Assembly (NCBI GenBank): GCA_010279815.1
Contig: QEOQ01000226.1
Location: 766,976-830,975, forward strand
Direction of reading: 5' to 3'
DNA: 64,000 bases
Source of the DNA: Brachionus plicatilis
Lineage: Eukaryota > Rotifera > Eurotatoria > Ploima > Brachionidae
The notes below the pieces were generated by a model. That model was given only the letters and a program-made list of their open reading frames with translations. It was not told where the DNA came from and ran no database searches. A program made the translations under genes and the position numbers. This document shows positions 34,801 to 46,255 of the stretch, piece by piece (position 1 is the stretch's first letter; the number at the start of each line of letters is the position of its first letter).

Positions 34801-37800
34801 CAAAAGCAAAAACAAAACATTTAAAAATGCCAAGACTTAAGTTCTGAAGGATCAAAACATGTTCTGTAAATTGTAGCAACTGATGCATCCTTTATACCAC
34901 TTACATACTGATTACTCTGCAAAAATTCAGAAAATTTTAAATTTGGGATATTATATTATATTAAAAATCGAACTCAACTTTAAGTGGTGGTACAGAGGAT
35001 GTTTTCAGTTGCAACAATTTACAGAACATGTTTTGGTTATTCAGAACTTAAGCTTTGACACTTTTAATATTTTGTTTTTGATTTTTGTACCAAAATTCAC
35101 AATGCCAAATCAAGAAAAATAATTACCAAACCTTTATTTAGTGTTGGCAGTCGATTATCAATAATCGATTCAATAATCGGCTAACTTTAAATCGACTATT
35201 TTTTTTTTTAGTCGATTATTAAATCGATTAATTTTTTTTAATCGATTATTAAATCGATTAGATTTTTTCGGTCGACTATTAAATCGACTTATTTTTTTTT
35301 GGTCAATTATTATTTTAGTCGAATATTAAATCGAATAATTTTTTCTAGATGACTATAATACTTCTAATTTATCTCGAAATTAAAGTTAGGAAAGCAAAAA
35401 ATATTATTTATAAAATATTTTTTTATTTTTTATTAAAATTTTTTTATTTTGCTTTAAATCTATAATTTTAAATCAATTAAAAACCTTTTTTATTAAAAAA
35501 TAATATTTTTTGCCTTCCTAAATTTTAATTTCGAGATAAATTAGAAGTATCATAGTCATCTAGAAAAAATTATTCGATTTATTAAATTTGTCAATCGATT
35601 GGAGTCGATTACCAACACTACCTTTATTTGACCTTAGAAAAATTAAATTTTCTTATGAAAAATTCTAAAATTCTAATCTTTTCTCAATCAAACCAATTGA
35701 TCTTGATTTAATTTTAATTTAAAAAAATAAAATGAAATAAATTACATTGTTCGTGTACTTCAATGTCAAATACAGCAACATTGCTTGTGCCTCTAACTCG
35801 GCACTCGTATCTTCCCGAATCTTCTTTTCTTGCCGGATAGATTCTAAGCAAAGAGGTCAGACTATCAGATTGTTCTACATAGACTTGAAATCTTTCATCT
35901 TTTTCAACTGGTTCATTGTACTGATTGTACCATTCTATGACCGAACTGTCCAAGTTAGATGTAAGGCTGCACACATTCTCGATATTTTCTCCTTCTTTTG
36001 CATTCAAAAAATTACTTCTAATATTCAATTGAGGCTCTTGTTGATGGTGACTGTCTTGCGTCCTGCTCGCCTCTGTAAATCCGTAGTAGTCATACAAATC
36101 AGGAGTATTGGATGGTTGACTCACATGACTTGTGGTTATTGCCTCTTGCGTCCAGCTCGCCTCTGTAAATCCGTAGTAGTCATACAAATCAGGAGTATTG
36201 GATGGTTGACTTACATGACTTGTGGTTGCTGCCTCTTGCAAGTCGTCTACCGCCAATTTAACTCTGTATTTGTTGTCATTTCCATAAATACATTCATAAA
36301 CGCCAGAGTCTGATGGATTTACATTACTAAGAGTCAAGACATTTCCATAAATTTCTACTCTTTCATTTGGCATCTCTAAATCTAATCGCTTCCAAGTAAC
36401 TTGATCAAATAATTCAGCTGGTTGACAGACCAAATCAACTTGTTGACCATAATGGGAAGTTTGTTCAATCATCGCAACATCGGTTTGTTCACTGCTAATA
36501 CCTTGTTTTTTGTTCAATTGGATCAGTTCTCTTCTTTGTATTGAATCAGTGCCGTCACGCACCGAGCATTCATATGTTCCAAAGTCTTCTTCATTGACGT
36601 TGCTAATCAAAAGCTCTTGGTGAAATGAGTAAGAATCAGCTGAAAGGCTGCCATTTATTTTTTTCCATTGTATTGGGTCCGTAGGGAACATACTGTGTAA
36701 GTCGCAAAAGAGGCTTACCCGTGAGTAGAGCTCGGCATCGACAGATTTTATGGATTTTTTAGCGCGGGAATCAGATGATGGAATTTTGGTGGTAGGTGGA
36801 CTGGTATCTTTTGGCTGATCGTCATTATTAATGTAGTCCAAAGTTCCATATGAATAATCCAATTCGTTTGAAATGAACTTGTCTGCTTGTCTATTAACAT
36901 TGAGATGAACCATACTGGACCTTCCGTCCGGAAGATAGCACTCGTAGTCACCGCTATCTGCTTCGGACACATAGTGAAGGTACAGTCTGTTATCAGGCTC
37001 GCCGTAGATTGTTTTAAACCGAGACAAAGACTAAAAAATATTTTAATTATTTTACTTTATTTATTAAAAAGTTCAGATGAAAAATTTTTCTATTTTTTAG
37101 ATTAAAATTTTAATAAACTTGGTACTTGGTCAACAAATTTAAATCTGAACAAATGTATAACTATGCATCTAGGGAAAGTAAATGAAAAAGTCGAATTCTC
37201 ATTTTAAGAACAATAAGGTTACTTTTTTTAGAGGAGATAACAGAAGAAAAAGACTTGAGTGTCTTTATTACAAATCATTAAAAAATTTACTGTAGCAGGT
37301 ATGATAGCTAACTGAATACTGGGTCAAATAAAAAATTCTCGTGACACCCAAAGACTAAAGGGACTTTTTCGATCCATCTTTGATACCTATTTTGCTCTTT
37401 GCTCAATGTATTTAATAATTTTTGAAATTGTTTTTCCATCAAATCTAAATTTTTGTGTGGAAATGTTTTTATTTTTCTGCAACAAAAAAAATTATACGAT
37501 AAGGCCGAAAAGGGGTTTTTTGGACCCATCAGAAATATTGTCTCTTTTGAGGAAAATTAACAGAGTTGTTTAAAAGTCAAGTCCAAGTCCAGGCTTTAAA
37601 ATTTTAAATACTGAAGAAGAAATTTATGCTAAAATTGCAACAAAATTCTGATATATGGTATTAGATTACCAAAGAGTATATAAATTTTTTGATATGAAGT
37701 CTGATCTAGCAAATTAAAAAAAAAAATTCTGGACTTGGACTTTTTTTTGAGACTTTTAAACAACTTTGAAAATTAATAGCAGGCCATGCTGATTTATCAT

Positions 37801-40800
37801 TAAATTTCAAAATTTACTTGAATTTAATATTTTCTTTATCTATGTCTCAAAAAACTAACATATACAAAACTTCGATAAAAAGAGCATTGTGAATTTTGGA
37901 ACAAGAACAAAATCAAAAATATTAAAATGAAAGAACTTTTTTATTTGGGTCTAAAATTTGTTCTGCAAAATTATTGCAGAGACCTAATTTGAGTGGTAAA
38001 AATTTGTATCAACTGATACATTTTGCAGATTAATTTCAATTGTGTAAATTGAATCAGGAGTTTATTCTTGAATGTCAAAAAATGGAACGATATGTTCAGC
38101 CTGAGACTCTAATTACTTCAATTATTTATAGAAAACGCTAAGTAAACACTTAGCTTCATTCATTTCCATTATCTGAAAAAAATATGAAAAATTATTTAAG
38201 GAAATTAAAAAAATTGCAAATTAATTGAGCCCTACACAAAAACCAAAAGATTTTTTTGCATTTGTCACAATTTTGAGCATACTGAGGATACAATATTGAA
38301 AAATGCAAAAAAATTACATTTGATCCTTACAACAAAAAAAAATTCAAGTCCGCACTTAGACTGGACTCTTGACTTCTAAATTCTCAGTCCTTAATCACAA
38401 CAATTTAAAAAATAGATTTGAAAGCTTTCTCCTCTTAATCTACTTATGCTAAACCTAATTAAGACACATTCAAATACTTAAATCTTATAAGTATTGAAAA
38501 TCGTCTTTTAAGGGAAGATTTAATTCAAGTTTACAAAATTTTAAATGGTTTTGAAAAAGTATTGTTAAAAAATGAAATCAATTTCGCTTATAGTGCAAAA
38601 TAGTGTTGGATACTGTGAGTGGCGGCCACCAGACCGCCAAAAGTTGATGCTGGCCGTTTTGATGGCCGCGAGGGAAAAATTCTTTTTTTCTCTAAAAGTA
38701 AACGATTTTTCTTATACAAATAGAATATTCAAACAGAATTTATAACAATCTGAATTAAAAAATTTAAAAAAATTCAATAAATTATTTGAATAAAACTCTA
38801 GTTTAAATTACTGAATTAAACTTGAATACCATTTTTAAATTTATTTAAAAATAAAATTTGAATTTTCTTATGTTCTAATAAACATTTATAAAATGGTGGT
38901 GCGACCTAGACTACGCAGTGCAGATTTGGAATCAAAATATGAAAAATATTTGACGCGTTTGAGAAGGTGCAAAAGAGGGCAACAAAGATCCCTCACTCTC
39001 TGAAAAGTTTGTCGTATGAAATGGAGATGCGATTGAAATTTCCAAATTAGTTTATGGATAACAAGAAGTGAACCTGGTCAGAGATCTGGTTTGGTGAAAA
39101 AATCAGAAAAAAAGGGTTTTGTCGCGGAAAGTTTCCTGAAAATGTGGTAAATTCTTAGTCAATCGCTGGTTTCAAAGCGAGCTATAGCAGTAGGTTTCAT
39201 TATATAGATTTAATAAAACCTACTGCTACAGCTCCACATTTCTAACTGACAGTAATTTATTAAATGGAAGTGTCGCAGCAAGATTTACTACATTTATTTG
39301 AATTCGGTTTGAATATCCCATATTTGATTACATAACTAAAATCAGAGCTTGATAAACTATTTTAGTAACCATAAGTGTACCTATTAATGTATAAGTAAAA
39401 CGAAGTAGCTTCCCATATTAAAAAAATTATTGATAAGATTTTAAATAGGATCTTCTAAGGATTCCTCTAAAGAATCCTATCAGAATCTTGACTAAAATCT
39501 TATTCAGTCCCAAATAATTTCCTGATTAAGTTCAGTATCAGATTCGGCAAGTCCTGAAGAAGAAAAATAAAAATCTTATAAGATCCTATATGAACTATTC
39601 CTGATACAAAATCTTACAAAAAATTTCTTTTACGTTTATCCCAATCATATATTCAAACCGAATTTAAAAGAATTTTCACTCAAGATTACTTAGCAGCACA
39701 ATTTTAGAAGTCCAAGAATTCTTAAAGTAATTCTTTAAGACCCTAAAGAAAAATTATAGGAATTTTAGATGCTACATTCTCCTAAAGATTCATCAAGACT
39801 CTTAATTGGGATTTTCGCATGTGTTTTTATAAGCAAGATAGTTTTTTTTTCTAAAATTAATTAAAATTTTTCTTTTTTTCTTTACTTAGAGTTCAATATT
39901 TATTTTAAAAATATATTTAAAACTCTTGCTTAAAAAATTTCTATTCTTAACTAGGCGCTATTTTTAACTTTATATATGTCGTATCAAATAAGTAAAATGA
40001 ATTGATTTATTATTATTATATATTATTATTGTATTATGATAGTATTGATGTATTTATTTTTTGATATGATGCTATTTATTTAGCTTAATTATATATCTAA
40101 ATTTTGATTTTAATAAAATTTATTGCTATCTGTCGATTTTATTAAAAATAATTTTTTTAGGAAGATGAACAGCAATTATACAAATTAATTTTTTGATAAA
40201 AAAATTGAAATTAAACTCCCTTAACAATTCAAATTCTAAAATCCTGTTCTTCTAATTTAATTTAGTCAAAATATTCGACTTAATTAATTATGGTGCTAAT
40301 TTAAAATCTGGAATTTTAAGTTAGCACCAAAATTTTAAAAAATTTAAAATTTATCTTCTTGATAAACTTTTTTTTTTAAAAGGTTTTGAAAATTTTTTAT
40401 TCAATTTATCCGCTAAATTCAGTTTCAGCAAACACTCTATAACTTCAATCTACTCTACTGTGTTTGTAGTTATTAAAATTTTTTGTATCTTATTTTTAGG
40501 TAATGCATTGAATGTATCAATCCATAGAATTAAAACTCTTAATTGCAGTGTTCTCTTAAAGAATTATCGAACAAAAAAAATTGATAAAAGTTTCAAAAGA
40601 TAAAATTTTATAAAAATTTTACCCTTTAATTCCATTAAATTTTTTAAAATAAGTTATGAAATTACATTTGCAATTAAATTCGGGTAAAAAAGGTGGTAAA
40701 TTAAAATTGAAATACGTAATTTTGAATAGATCAAAATTAGATTAGTATTTGCACTCATGCGTGCTAGTTTAGCTTGTTATTCAATCCCTTATTCCTTTCG

Positions 40801-41747
40801 AACTAGCCTCATCGTACCATAGGGTTATTTTGCAATTTGTACCAAAAAAAATTTAACAAATTAAAAAAATCTATTTTTTTTTAATAATTAGCAGAATATG
40901 TAGCTTTGTAAATAATCATTAGTAATATTTAAAAAAAATGAAAAAATTTAATAAATGTATTTTAAAATTTTCAATCCATTCAGATTAGCAAGATTTTTTA
41001 TTTTCATTATTTTTCTTTTTAAGAAATTATATTCAAAAGAACAGTTCTCAGCAATAACAACAATTTTAGGTTTTGACTAATTAAAATTTCACAAACTTTT
41101 TTCGAATTTTCTCTTATCTTAGTACATTAATTTTTTGCTTCTAAAAATCTTCACAAAAATTTCAGTTAAAATTCTTTAAAAAAAATTTTGAACTTAAATC
41201 TGAACTTTAAAATTAAAATATACTAAATCAATACCCCATAAACTCGGCGCCATTTAAGATTAGGCTCATTGGTAAACTCACAATACAGCACGGCCGACTC
41301 CTGGGCATTTTTTTCCACATAAGATCTATATTTTGGATTTAAAGCTTCTGAACCAACAGCGCTTTGCAAAACAGTCAAATATACTCTTTCAACTTTCTGG
41401 TCTGTAACAGAGACACACTCATAGAAGCCATCGTCTTCCAATGTTAACTTTCCAAACGTAAGCACACCATTCAGATTATAAGAGTCATCGCTCAGTTTCT
41501 TAATTTAAAAATACTGATTTAAATTGAAAAAGAAAAAAAATTAGAATCAAGTTACCCCTTGAACTTTACGCCAATTAAGATCTTGGCTATATGAATTGGT
41601 CAATGGGCACCTAAGCTCTGCACTGGAGCCAACGAAGCCAGTTTCATCAAATGTCGGGCTAGATGGAACAACTGCGGCCCTGCCACCATTTGCTATCAAA
41701 AGTACTGATAATAAAAACAAGTCTACCAGTCGATCAAAATAAACCAT
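25815..41747 (-). CDS. Perlecan-like secreted matrix protein, C-terminally short
   Basis: Thirteen exons: 41747-41556, 41498-41235, 37030-35746, 31540-31220, 31159-31034, 29399-29292, 29229-28652, 28600-28504, 28451-28221, 26871-26288, 26234-26113, 26059-25939, 25883-25815. All junctions are GT-AG and in frame; 4098 bases, 1365 residues. Order: signal peptide (about 1-24); five Ig domains (to about 580), each with Cys, Trp and a D-x-G-x-Y-x-C strand; a YYETAPTT repeat exon; three LDL-receptor class A modules with C-D-x-x-SDE calcium residues (about 688-800); one Ig; Thr-rich linkers with two laminin EGF modules (to about 1060); a further laminin EGF half, laminin IV domain (about 1100-1300), then [14 protein letters not shown] and [19 protein letters not shown], where the reading frame stops. 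This order matches the perlecan (HSPG2/unc-52/trol) core, a basement membrane proteoglycan, but there are no further laminin, Ig or laminin G modules. The stop falls mid-module, next to a recent retrotransposon insertion, so truncation or a missed exon beyond it is possible. Confidence 0.85.
26872..28220 (-). other. 1.35-kb intron of the perlecan-like gene
   Basis: AT-rich with no recognisable element or extra module. Splicing across it joins two halves of a laminin EGF region in frame. Confidence 0.6.
29400..31033 (-). other. 1.6-kb intron between LDL-receptor class A exons
   Basis: AT-rich. It contains AAGTCAAAGTC/GACTTTGACT words at 30200-30365 (left part GTTTAAGTCAAAAGTC, right part TGACTTTGACTAAACTTG) that look like a relative of the AAGTC-rich MITE at 4530-4924. 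No extra LDL-receptor class A exon was found. Confidence 0.5.
31225..31540 (-). repeat. 69-bp coding tandem repeat in the perlecan-like gene
   Basis: Three near-identical 69-bp units (31294-31362, 31363-31431, 31432-31500) are flanked by degenerate partial units. Each encodes 23 residues of the form [20 protein letters not shown]. The whole repeat is one exon with phase-1 introns on both sides, so it can expand or be skipped without breaking the frame. The Tyr/Pro/Thr-rich segment is likely an extended spacer between Ig and LDL-receptor class A regions. Confidence 0.9.
31541..32099 (-). other. AT-rich part of the 4.2-kb third intron
   Basis: Nothing recognisable is seen before the LINE 3' tail at about 32105. 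Confidence 0.45.
32105..33490 (-). pseudogene. Non-LTR retrotransposon fragment with RT core, inside the perlecan-like gene intron
   Basis: Same strand as the host gene. Around 33490-33300 the minus strand reads [37 protein letters not shown], then, after a frameshift in an A run, [16 protein letters not shown] (about 33290-33240), with FADD as the catalytic motif. Frame 33168-32950 continues with [16 protein letters not shown] and [12 protein letters not shown]. The rest decays toward 32105. The 3' end (32112-32168) shares CTACCATAGGTGACATCC and GAGCTTGCTTG with the 3' end of the plus-strand element at 13.3 kb. Confidence 0.75.
33491..34786. other. AT-rich intronic stretch, no element delimited
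   Basis: Part of the third intron of the perlecan-like gene. Small TTTTGCATGATGTC-like or TTTTACGTTATTTC-like words occur, but no paired ends were found. Confidence 0.35.
34787..35110. mobile_element. Foldback element, AACTTAAGTTCTGA family
   Basis: The left arm (about 34800-34910: GACTTAAGTTCTGAAGGATC, ACATGTTCTGTAAATTGTAG) pairs with the right arm (about 34980-35095: TTTACAGAACATGTTTTGG, TCAGAACTTAAGCTTTG). The right end GGTACCAAAATTCAC-like sequence recurs at 49865-49885 and, inverted, near 37885. A second copy of the right arm at 47700-47810 is the host for the nested elements there. Confidence 0.7.
35139..35620. mobile_element. hAT-like MITE with TAGTGTTGGCAGTCGATTA ends
   Basis: The inverted ends TAGTGTTGGCAGTCGATTA and its complement bound 482 bp, with perfect 8-bp target duplications CCTTTATT at 35131-35138 and 35621-35628. 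The left third has tandem AGTCGATTATTAAATCGATT units and the centre is a long palindrome (about 35342-35420 against 35490-35580). TAGTGTTGG ends plus 8-bp duplications point to hAT. Confidence 0.9.
36055..36234 (-). repeat. Two 90-bp coding tandem units in the perlecan-like gene
   Basis: The units 36055-36144 and 36145-36234 differ at only a few bases. Each encodes 30 residues including [18 protein letters not shown]. They lie in exon 3, in the linker between Ig domains 4 and 5, so the linker recently doubled in frame. Confidence 0.9.
37127..38610 (+). pseudogene. Interrupted non-LTR fragment related to the 17.6-18.6 kb copy
   Basis: The segment 37127-37345 reads [16 protein letters not shown] and [16 protein letters not shown], and 38435-38610 reads [15 protein letters not shown] and [18 protein letters not shown], the same series and order as the minus-strand element at 17625-18600. 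About 1.1 kb in between is foreign and includes the MITE 37561-37768. All of it lies in the second large intron of the perlecan-like gene, antisense to it. Confidence 0.75.
37561..37768. mobile_element. hAT-like MITE with CAGAGTTGTTTAAAAGTC ends
   Basis: The 208-bp element has inverted ends (CAGAGTTGTTTAAAAGTC and CTTTTAAACAACTTTG) and perfect 8-bp duplications AAAATTAA at 37553-37560 and 37769-37776. Internal sequence is shared with 52945-53299. Confidence 0.85.
38885..39230 (+). pseudogene. Degenerate CR1-like retrotransposon fragment
   Basis: Translated with frameshifts it gives [18 protein letters not shown], an [24 protein letters not shown] segment and FPENVVNS with SIAGFKA, the usual series near the end of ORF2. 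It is a different family from the 17.6-kb copy. Confidence 0.6.
39231..41234. other. AT-rich remainder of the second large intron
   Basis: Local inverted words around AGGATTCTT/AAGAATCCT occur at 39440-39780. No extra exon could be found, and the flanking exons join in phase within one Ig domain. Confidence 0.45.
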
Positions 41748-43879
41748 GTTCGTAATTAATAATTTTTGGAATTTGTTTTCAAGTTTTAAAAAACTTTCTT
41801 TTTATAATTTGATTTTTATCTTCCCGAAAATTTAAAGTAAAATTTAATTAAATTTATCATTTAGAAAAAAAAAATGTTCTCTCTGATTAGAAATTCACGC
41901 TTTTGAAAATCAAGATCTATCTTGATAAAATTACATAAGATCGCAAAAAGTCGCCTAAATGCTCCACCAAATTTTATTTTTGAAAATTTGATATTTTAAA
42001 AAATGTAATCTATGAACAGTCTAATTTATAAGCGATCCCAAGCTTTCTGACATTTTAATTGGGAAGCTCTAGTTCCAATTGCATAATTTCAATGCGAATT
42101 TTCTAATTAATTTTGTTTATTATTTTATTTTGGAAAAAAAGTTGTAAAACTGATTCTATTACTTAATCTGCATCTAGCCTTAATTGCATAAGCCTCCTGA
42201 GATGCTCAAATGACGTAACCTATGTAGGAATATTCAGCGGTAAACTGACAAATGTTTTACAAATATTTATAACATTTGGCAAGCAAAAACTGCCTCTGAA
42301 GATCATGCCGCGGAGGCAAAAAATATCATTTCTAAAATTTATCAAATTTTGTTTACATAGGCAGCGAGTTTTTATGTATTCATTATTTATTGGACCCAGA
42401 AATTCGATTCTCATTTATTTAAATAATTGTTATTATTTACAACTATGGGCAATGATATTTTGTTTTTACTTTAGCTAATTAGTTAAACAAGTAAATTAGA
42501 TAATACATGGAATTATTGAGTAATTTTGCAGGCTTAAATGATTGCCAAAAGTTGTATCAAGGGTTTGAAGTATATTTTTCAGTGCTTTTATTCTAGTTTT
42601 GTTTTTTTTTCATGCAAAAATCAATGTTTTTATTTTTTTTTTGACAGTCTTATTTAATTACACAATCGAGTGGTGGCACATTATCTTTGGAGACTAGGAT
42701 TAATGATGAAAGTTAATTTAATGCAATTTTTTTGATTAAATGATTGAAAAAATCATTGATATTTTACCTTCAAAATAAAATTACTAAACATAGTTTTAAT
42801 TTTAAAAAATTTCTAAATTAGGGATTGTAAATTAACCCGATATTTAGAAATTTTAAGTCATCAAAAAAAAACATGGAAATAAAATTAAAAATTAAAAATA
42901 ATAATATTCTAAATTTAAAATCCTTAAATTAATTAATATCCAGCAGAGGATTTTGTTTTTATTTTCTTTTTAAAAATTCTATTTTAACGATTAAAGATTA
43001 ATCATAAGAATAAGAACATATGACAAATTTTTGTTTTATTCCTCTTAATCGCTTTTATTAACCGTAGTTTTTAATGCATAGTTAAATTGATTTATTGATG
43101 ATTTTTTATTGAGATTTATTTTCAAAATATTCTAAAAATTTCATCTTTTTTATTTTTCCAAAAATTTATTGTAAAGTTTCTTCAAAATGAATTTACTGAT
43201 TATTTTTCATTAGGAACTCTTTTTTTTTTAGATTTGACTTGGAAAAATTAATTAAAGATTAAAGACTTAAATAAGGAAAAGGTATAAATTTTATTATAAA
43301 TGACATTTTCAAAAGAAAAAAAGCACAAAATAATTTACATTGATACATTTACATTGATTGGATACAAAATATTGAAATTTTGTTATTTAAAAAATTTTAA
43401 TCACTTTAAAAAATTCTGAAAAAAATAAATACAAACAAAATTTTCTGTAAATAAACACCATCAAAAAATATCTGATTAAAATATGCAATAAATTGCAAAG
43501 TTTTTGCAGAACTTAGAATTTTACCATTTGGTGCAAATAAAAAAAAAATTAAAATTTTTTTCCTTTTTGTACTAAAATTTAAAATTTCCATTTGAATAAA
43601 TTTTCGGTATAAAATTGAAAAAAAACAATAATTTTAAAAGAAAAGTCTTGGGACTCAAAATAAATAGCGTTTTCGTTTAGATTGTAAAAGAATACAATGT
43701 TAAAAGGGCAAATTTTGTAGCAAGGAACGTTAATAGATGGCAAACTTTCCAGAATACTTCAAGTCATTCAAGTCAAGTCATTCATTGAAAATAAAAAGAA
43801 ATAAGCTTAAACTCTTCTGAAGGTTAATTTAAAGAAGTGTAATTTAAAAAAGCCTTAGGGGATAAAATCACTAAGAAAA
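41748..43879. other. AT-rich 5' flank of the perlecan-like gene
   Basis: No gene is seen. Promoter elements cannot be picked out reliably. Confidence 0.4.
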
Positions 43880-44180
43880 GTGTCGAAATAGACTCGACTA
43901 AAGCTAAAGCCAACCATTTCATAGTTCTTACAGATGCTTCTTTTCATAGCAATTGGGCAATACTGACACAAAGAGACAAGTTTCCGATGGAATGTGTTGT
44001 GTGCTTTGCTTCAAGATTTCTTATAAAACACCGAGTGTACTACACATATACTGAGAAAGAATGTTCATGAGTATAAAAAATTCTACTTCTAGATTGGAAA
44101 AATGGGCGATCATATTACAAGATTACAACTTGGTATTTCAAAACACAACGGTACAGCGCACGTTAATACGTAAACGGTAA
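43880..44180 (+). pseudogene. Ty3/Gypsy RNase H fragment
   Basis: The plus strand reads HFIVLTDASFHSNWAIL, ECVVCFASRFLIKHR, YYTYTEKECS and, after a stop and frameshift, RLEKWAIILQDYNLVFQN. These are the TDAS, ASR, Y-x-x-x-EKE and R-x-x-x-W-x-x-x-LQ-x-YN landmarks of the RNase H domain of Ty3/Gypsy polyproteins. No LTR is recognised. Confidence 0.75.
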
Positions 44181-44339
44181 GTTGACCTATTTTGATGATT
44201 ACTGAATCTTCAGGGGTTAGCATATCTTCAAGAAACCTAGATCTGTAAGAGGAAAGGGTACAATTACATCTTTTAAAAATGAACAATTTCCTGACAGACT
44301 TACCTAAAAACAGGTTAAAGATGTAAAAAGAGAAATAGG

Positions 44340-44654
44340 GGCAAAATGTAATTTATTGTAAATTTTTACATTTTTGAGAGAAAAAATAAAAATCTCAAAA
44401 TAATAAAACTTAAAAAAATTTTCATTAAGAAAAGCAATAATAAATTCGCAATTAATTAAAAGAGATTTTCAAAAAATTATCCTTGGTTTTTAGATTTAAA
44501 TTTTTCGAAAACTCCTTTTTAAGTAATTGCGAATTTATTATTATTTTTTTTGGATGAAAATTTTTTAGATTTTTTGATTTTGAGATTTTTTTTTCTTCTC
44601 TCAAAAATGTAAAAATGTAAAAATATAAAAATGTGTAATAAATTACATTTTGCC
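44340..44654. mobile_element. hAT-like MITE with GGCAAAATGTAATTTATT ends
   Basis: The 315-bp palindromic element has ends GGCAAAATGTAATTTATT and complement, and perfect 8-bp duplications GAAATAGG at 44332-44339 and 44655-44662. The spacer is short. It lies downstream of the RNase H fragment, possibly within the same retroelement relic. Confidence 0.9.
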
Positions 44655-44662
44655 GAAATAGG

Positions 44663-45179
44663 ACGATACTATATCTGATAAAATATTTCATAGAGACCTT
44701 AATAGGGAGACATTGAATATTTGGAAACCTGATGTCAGAGAAAGCGTTGTAAAAGCTCATTTGTTCCGGCGCTTACAAGCGGAAAGCACTTATAGTAGAC
44801 AGACTAACGAAGAAAGATAAACAATGCGTGAGAATTTAGGACAATGTAGTTGAGTTTGTGAAAAAATTCGGATCTAATAAATCTAACGATCAAGTTATCT
44901 TAATAAACAAAGTGCTGTAGCGACAACAATTTATGGTATTTTTGAACTGATTCGAACAACTTTGTCTTCAGTTTACCTTTAGCTGCTGAAGGGAACCCTT
45001 TCGAGTTCCTATCAAAATACGCGTTTGTAAAATAAAAAAAGAAAAGATGTAAAATTAGAAAACTTACATATTGTGGGGTTTCATTTGATATGAAAGTGAG
45101 ACTACAATCTGATATGAGAATCAGATGAAGAGGATTATCATTGGATTACCATTTTATTTTATTTTAATTTCAGTTTTGG
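44663..45179. other. Stretch with possible retroelement remains
   Basis: Some protein-like phrases appear on the plus strand near 44700-44900 (for example VDRLTKKDKQCVRI) but cannot be assigned. Confidence 0.25.
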
Positions 45180-45650
45180 TTTTTAATAAAGTTTTGTGAA
45201 GAAATCAAAATTCTTTTATTTAGTAGCGCCACGCTATTAAACATGCATTTCGTTCTGATGTCGTTTATGAAAATGATAAATAGTAACGGTCCAAGGACCG
45301 ATCCTTGAGGCACACCACCAAGGACTTTCAATAATTTTGAGTAAGATTTACCAACAGTTACTCTTTGCTTTTTATTTGAAAGAAAATCTTTGAGCCATCT
45401 TACAATTTTACCTGAAAAGCCATAACATTAAAGTTTGACCAGCAGTAATTCGTGTACCAAATTGTCGAAAGCCTTGGCAAAATCAAGGAACACAACTAGT
45501 GCTTGAAAACTTCGGTTTGGCGCTTCAGTGATCAATTCTAGACTTTCCAAGAGATTGGTGGTGCAAGACTAACCAAAGACAAAACCATATTGCTCATTTG
45601 TAAGTAGTTTATTTTCCTCCAAGTGAGCCATTATTTTATTGCGGATTAAC
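45180..45650 (-). pseudogene. Non-LTR reverse transcriptase core fragment
   Basis: The minus strand reads NEQYGFVFG, SCTTNLLESLELITEAP, ALVVFLDFAKAFDNLVHELL, YGFSGKIVRWLKDFLSNKKQ and GVPQGSVLGPLLFIIFINDI, the RT palm region of CR1/Jockey-like elements. Two in-frame stops are visible and the sequence breaks off before the FADD motif. Confidence 0.85.
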
Positions 45651-46255
45651 TTCTAACAAAAGTAAGCATGCAATAACGTCAAAATATTATCCAACAACGG
45701 TCTTTAGCTGGTGATATTTAATTTAAAAAATCAGCTTTCCGAAATTTGTTTTTAACTCGTTTTTTAATGCAATTTTTTTTTAAAGATATAAAATTTTTTT
45801 AAGGTTTCGAATCAAGGTTATTTTTTAAACAATTTATAATTAGATTCTTATGTTGTCGTTCACAAGCAATACCTGAGACTGTCACTTGAGATTGTTGTCT
45901 TTTGAATTATTCAAATTGCTTGCCGCCTCGTCAATTTGATCTTCAGACATCATACAGTATCCAGCACAGTTTGAATTGTTATTGTGCCAGTATGATATTT
46001 ATAAAGATAGATAACTAATATGATAATTTGAGTTCAATATTTAGTGTTTTCCCATTAGATATCTATGATTTAGTTGACTTTGAAGGCCGATAGTAAAAGT
46101 TCAACAAATATTTAATGAATTATAACAAAAATATTAAAAACAACACAAGTGATGAATATCAGAACAAATTTAATATTTTATTAACAGAAAAGTCAACGTC
46201 AACTAAATTTATCTATTGAATTTTATTAACTTATCAGTATAAAACAGATAGAAGT

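Noticed and set aside
36887..37105. Plus-strand ORFs over perlecan exon 3 (35747-36313 and 36887-37105)
   Set aside because: They are antisense shadows of the well-supported minus-strand Ig exons.
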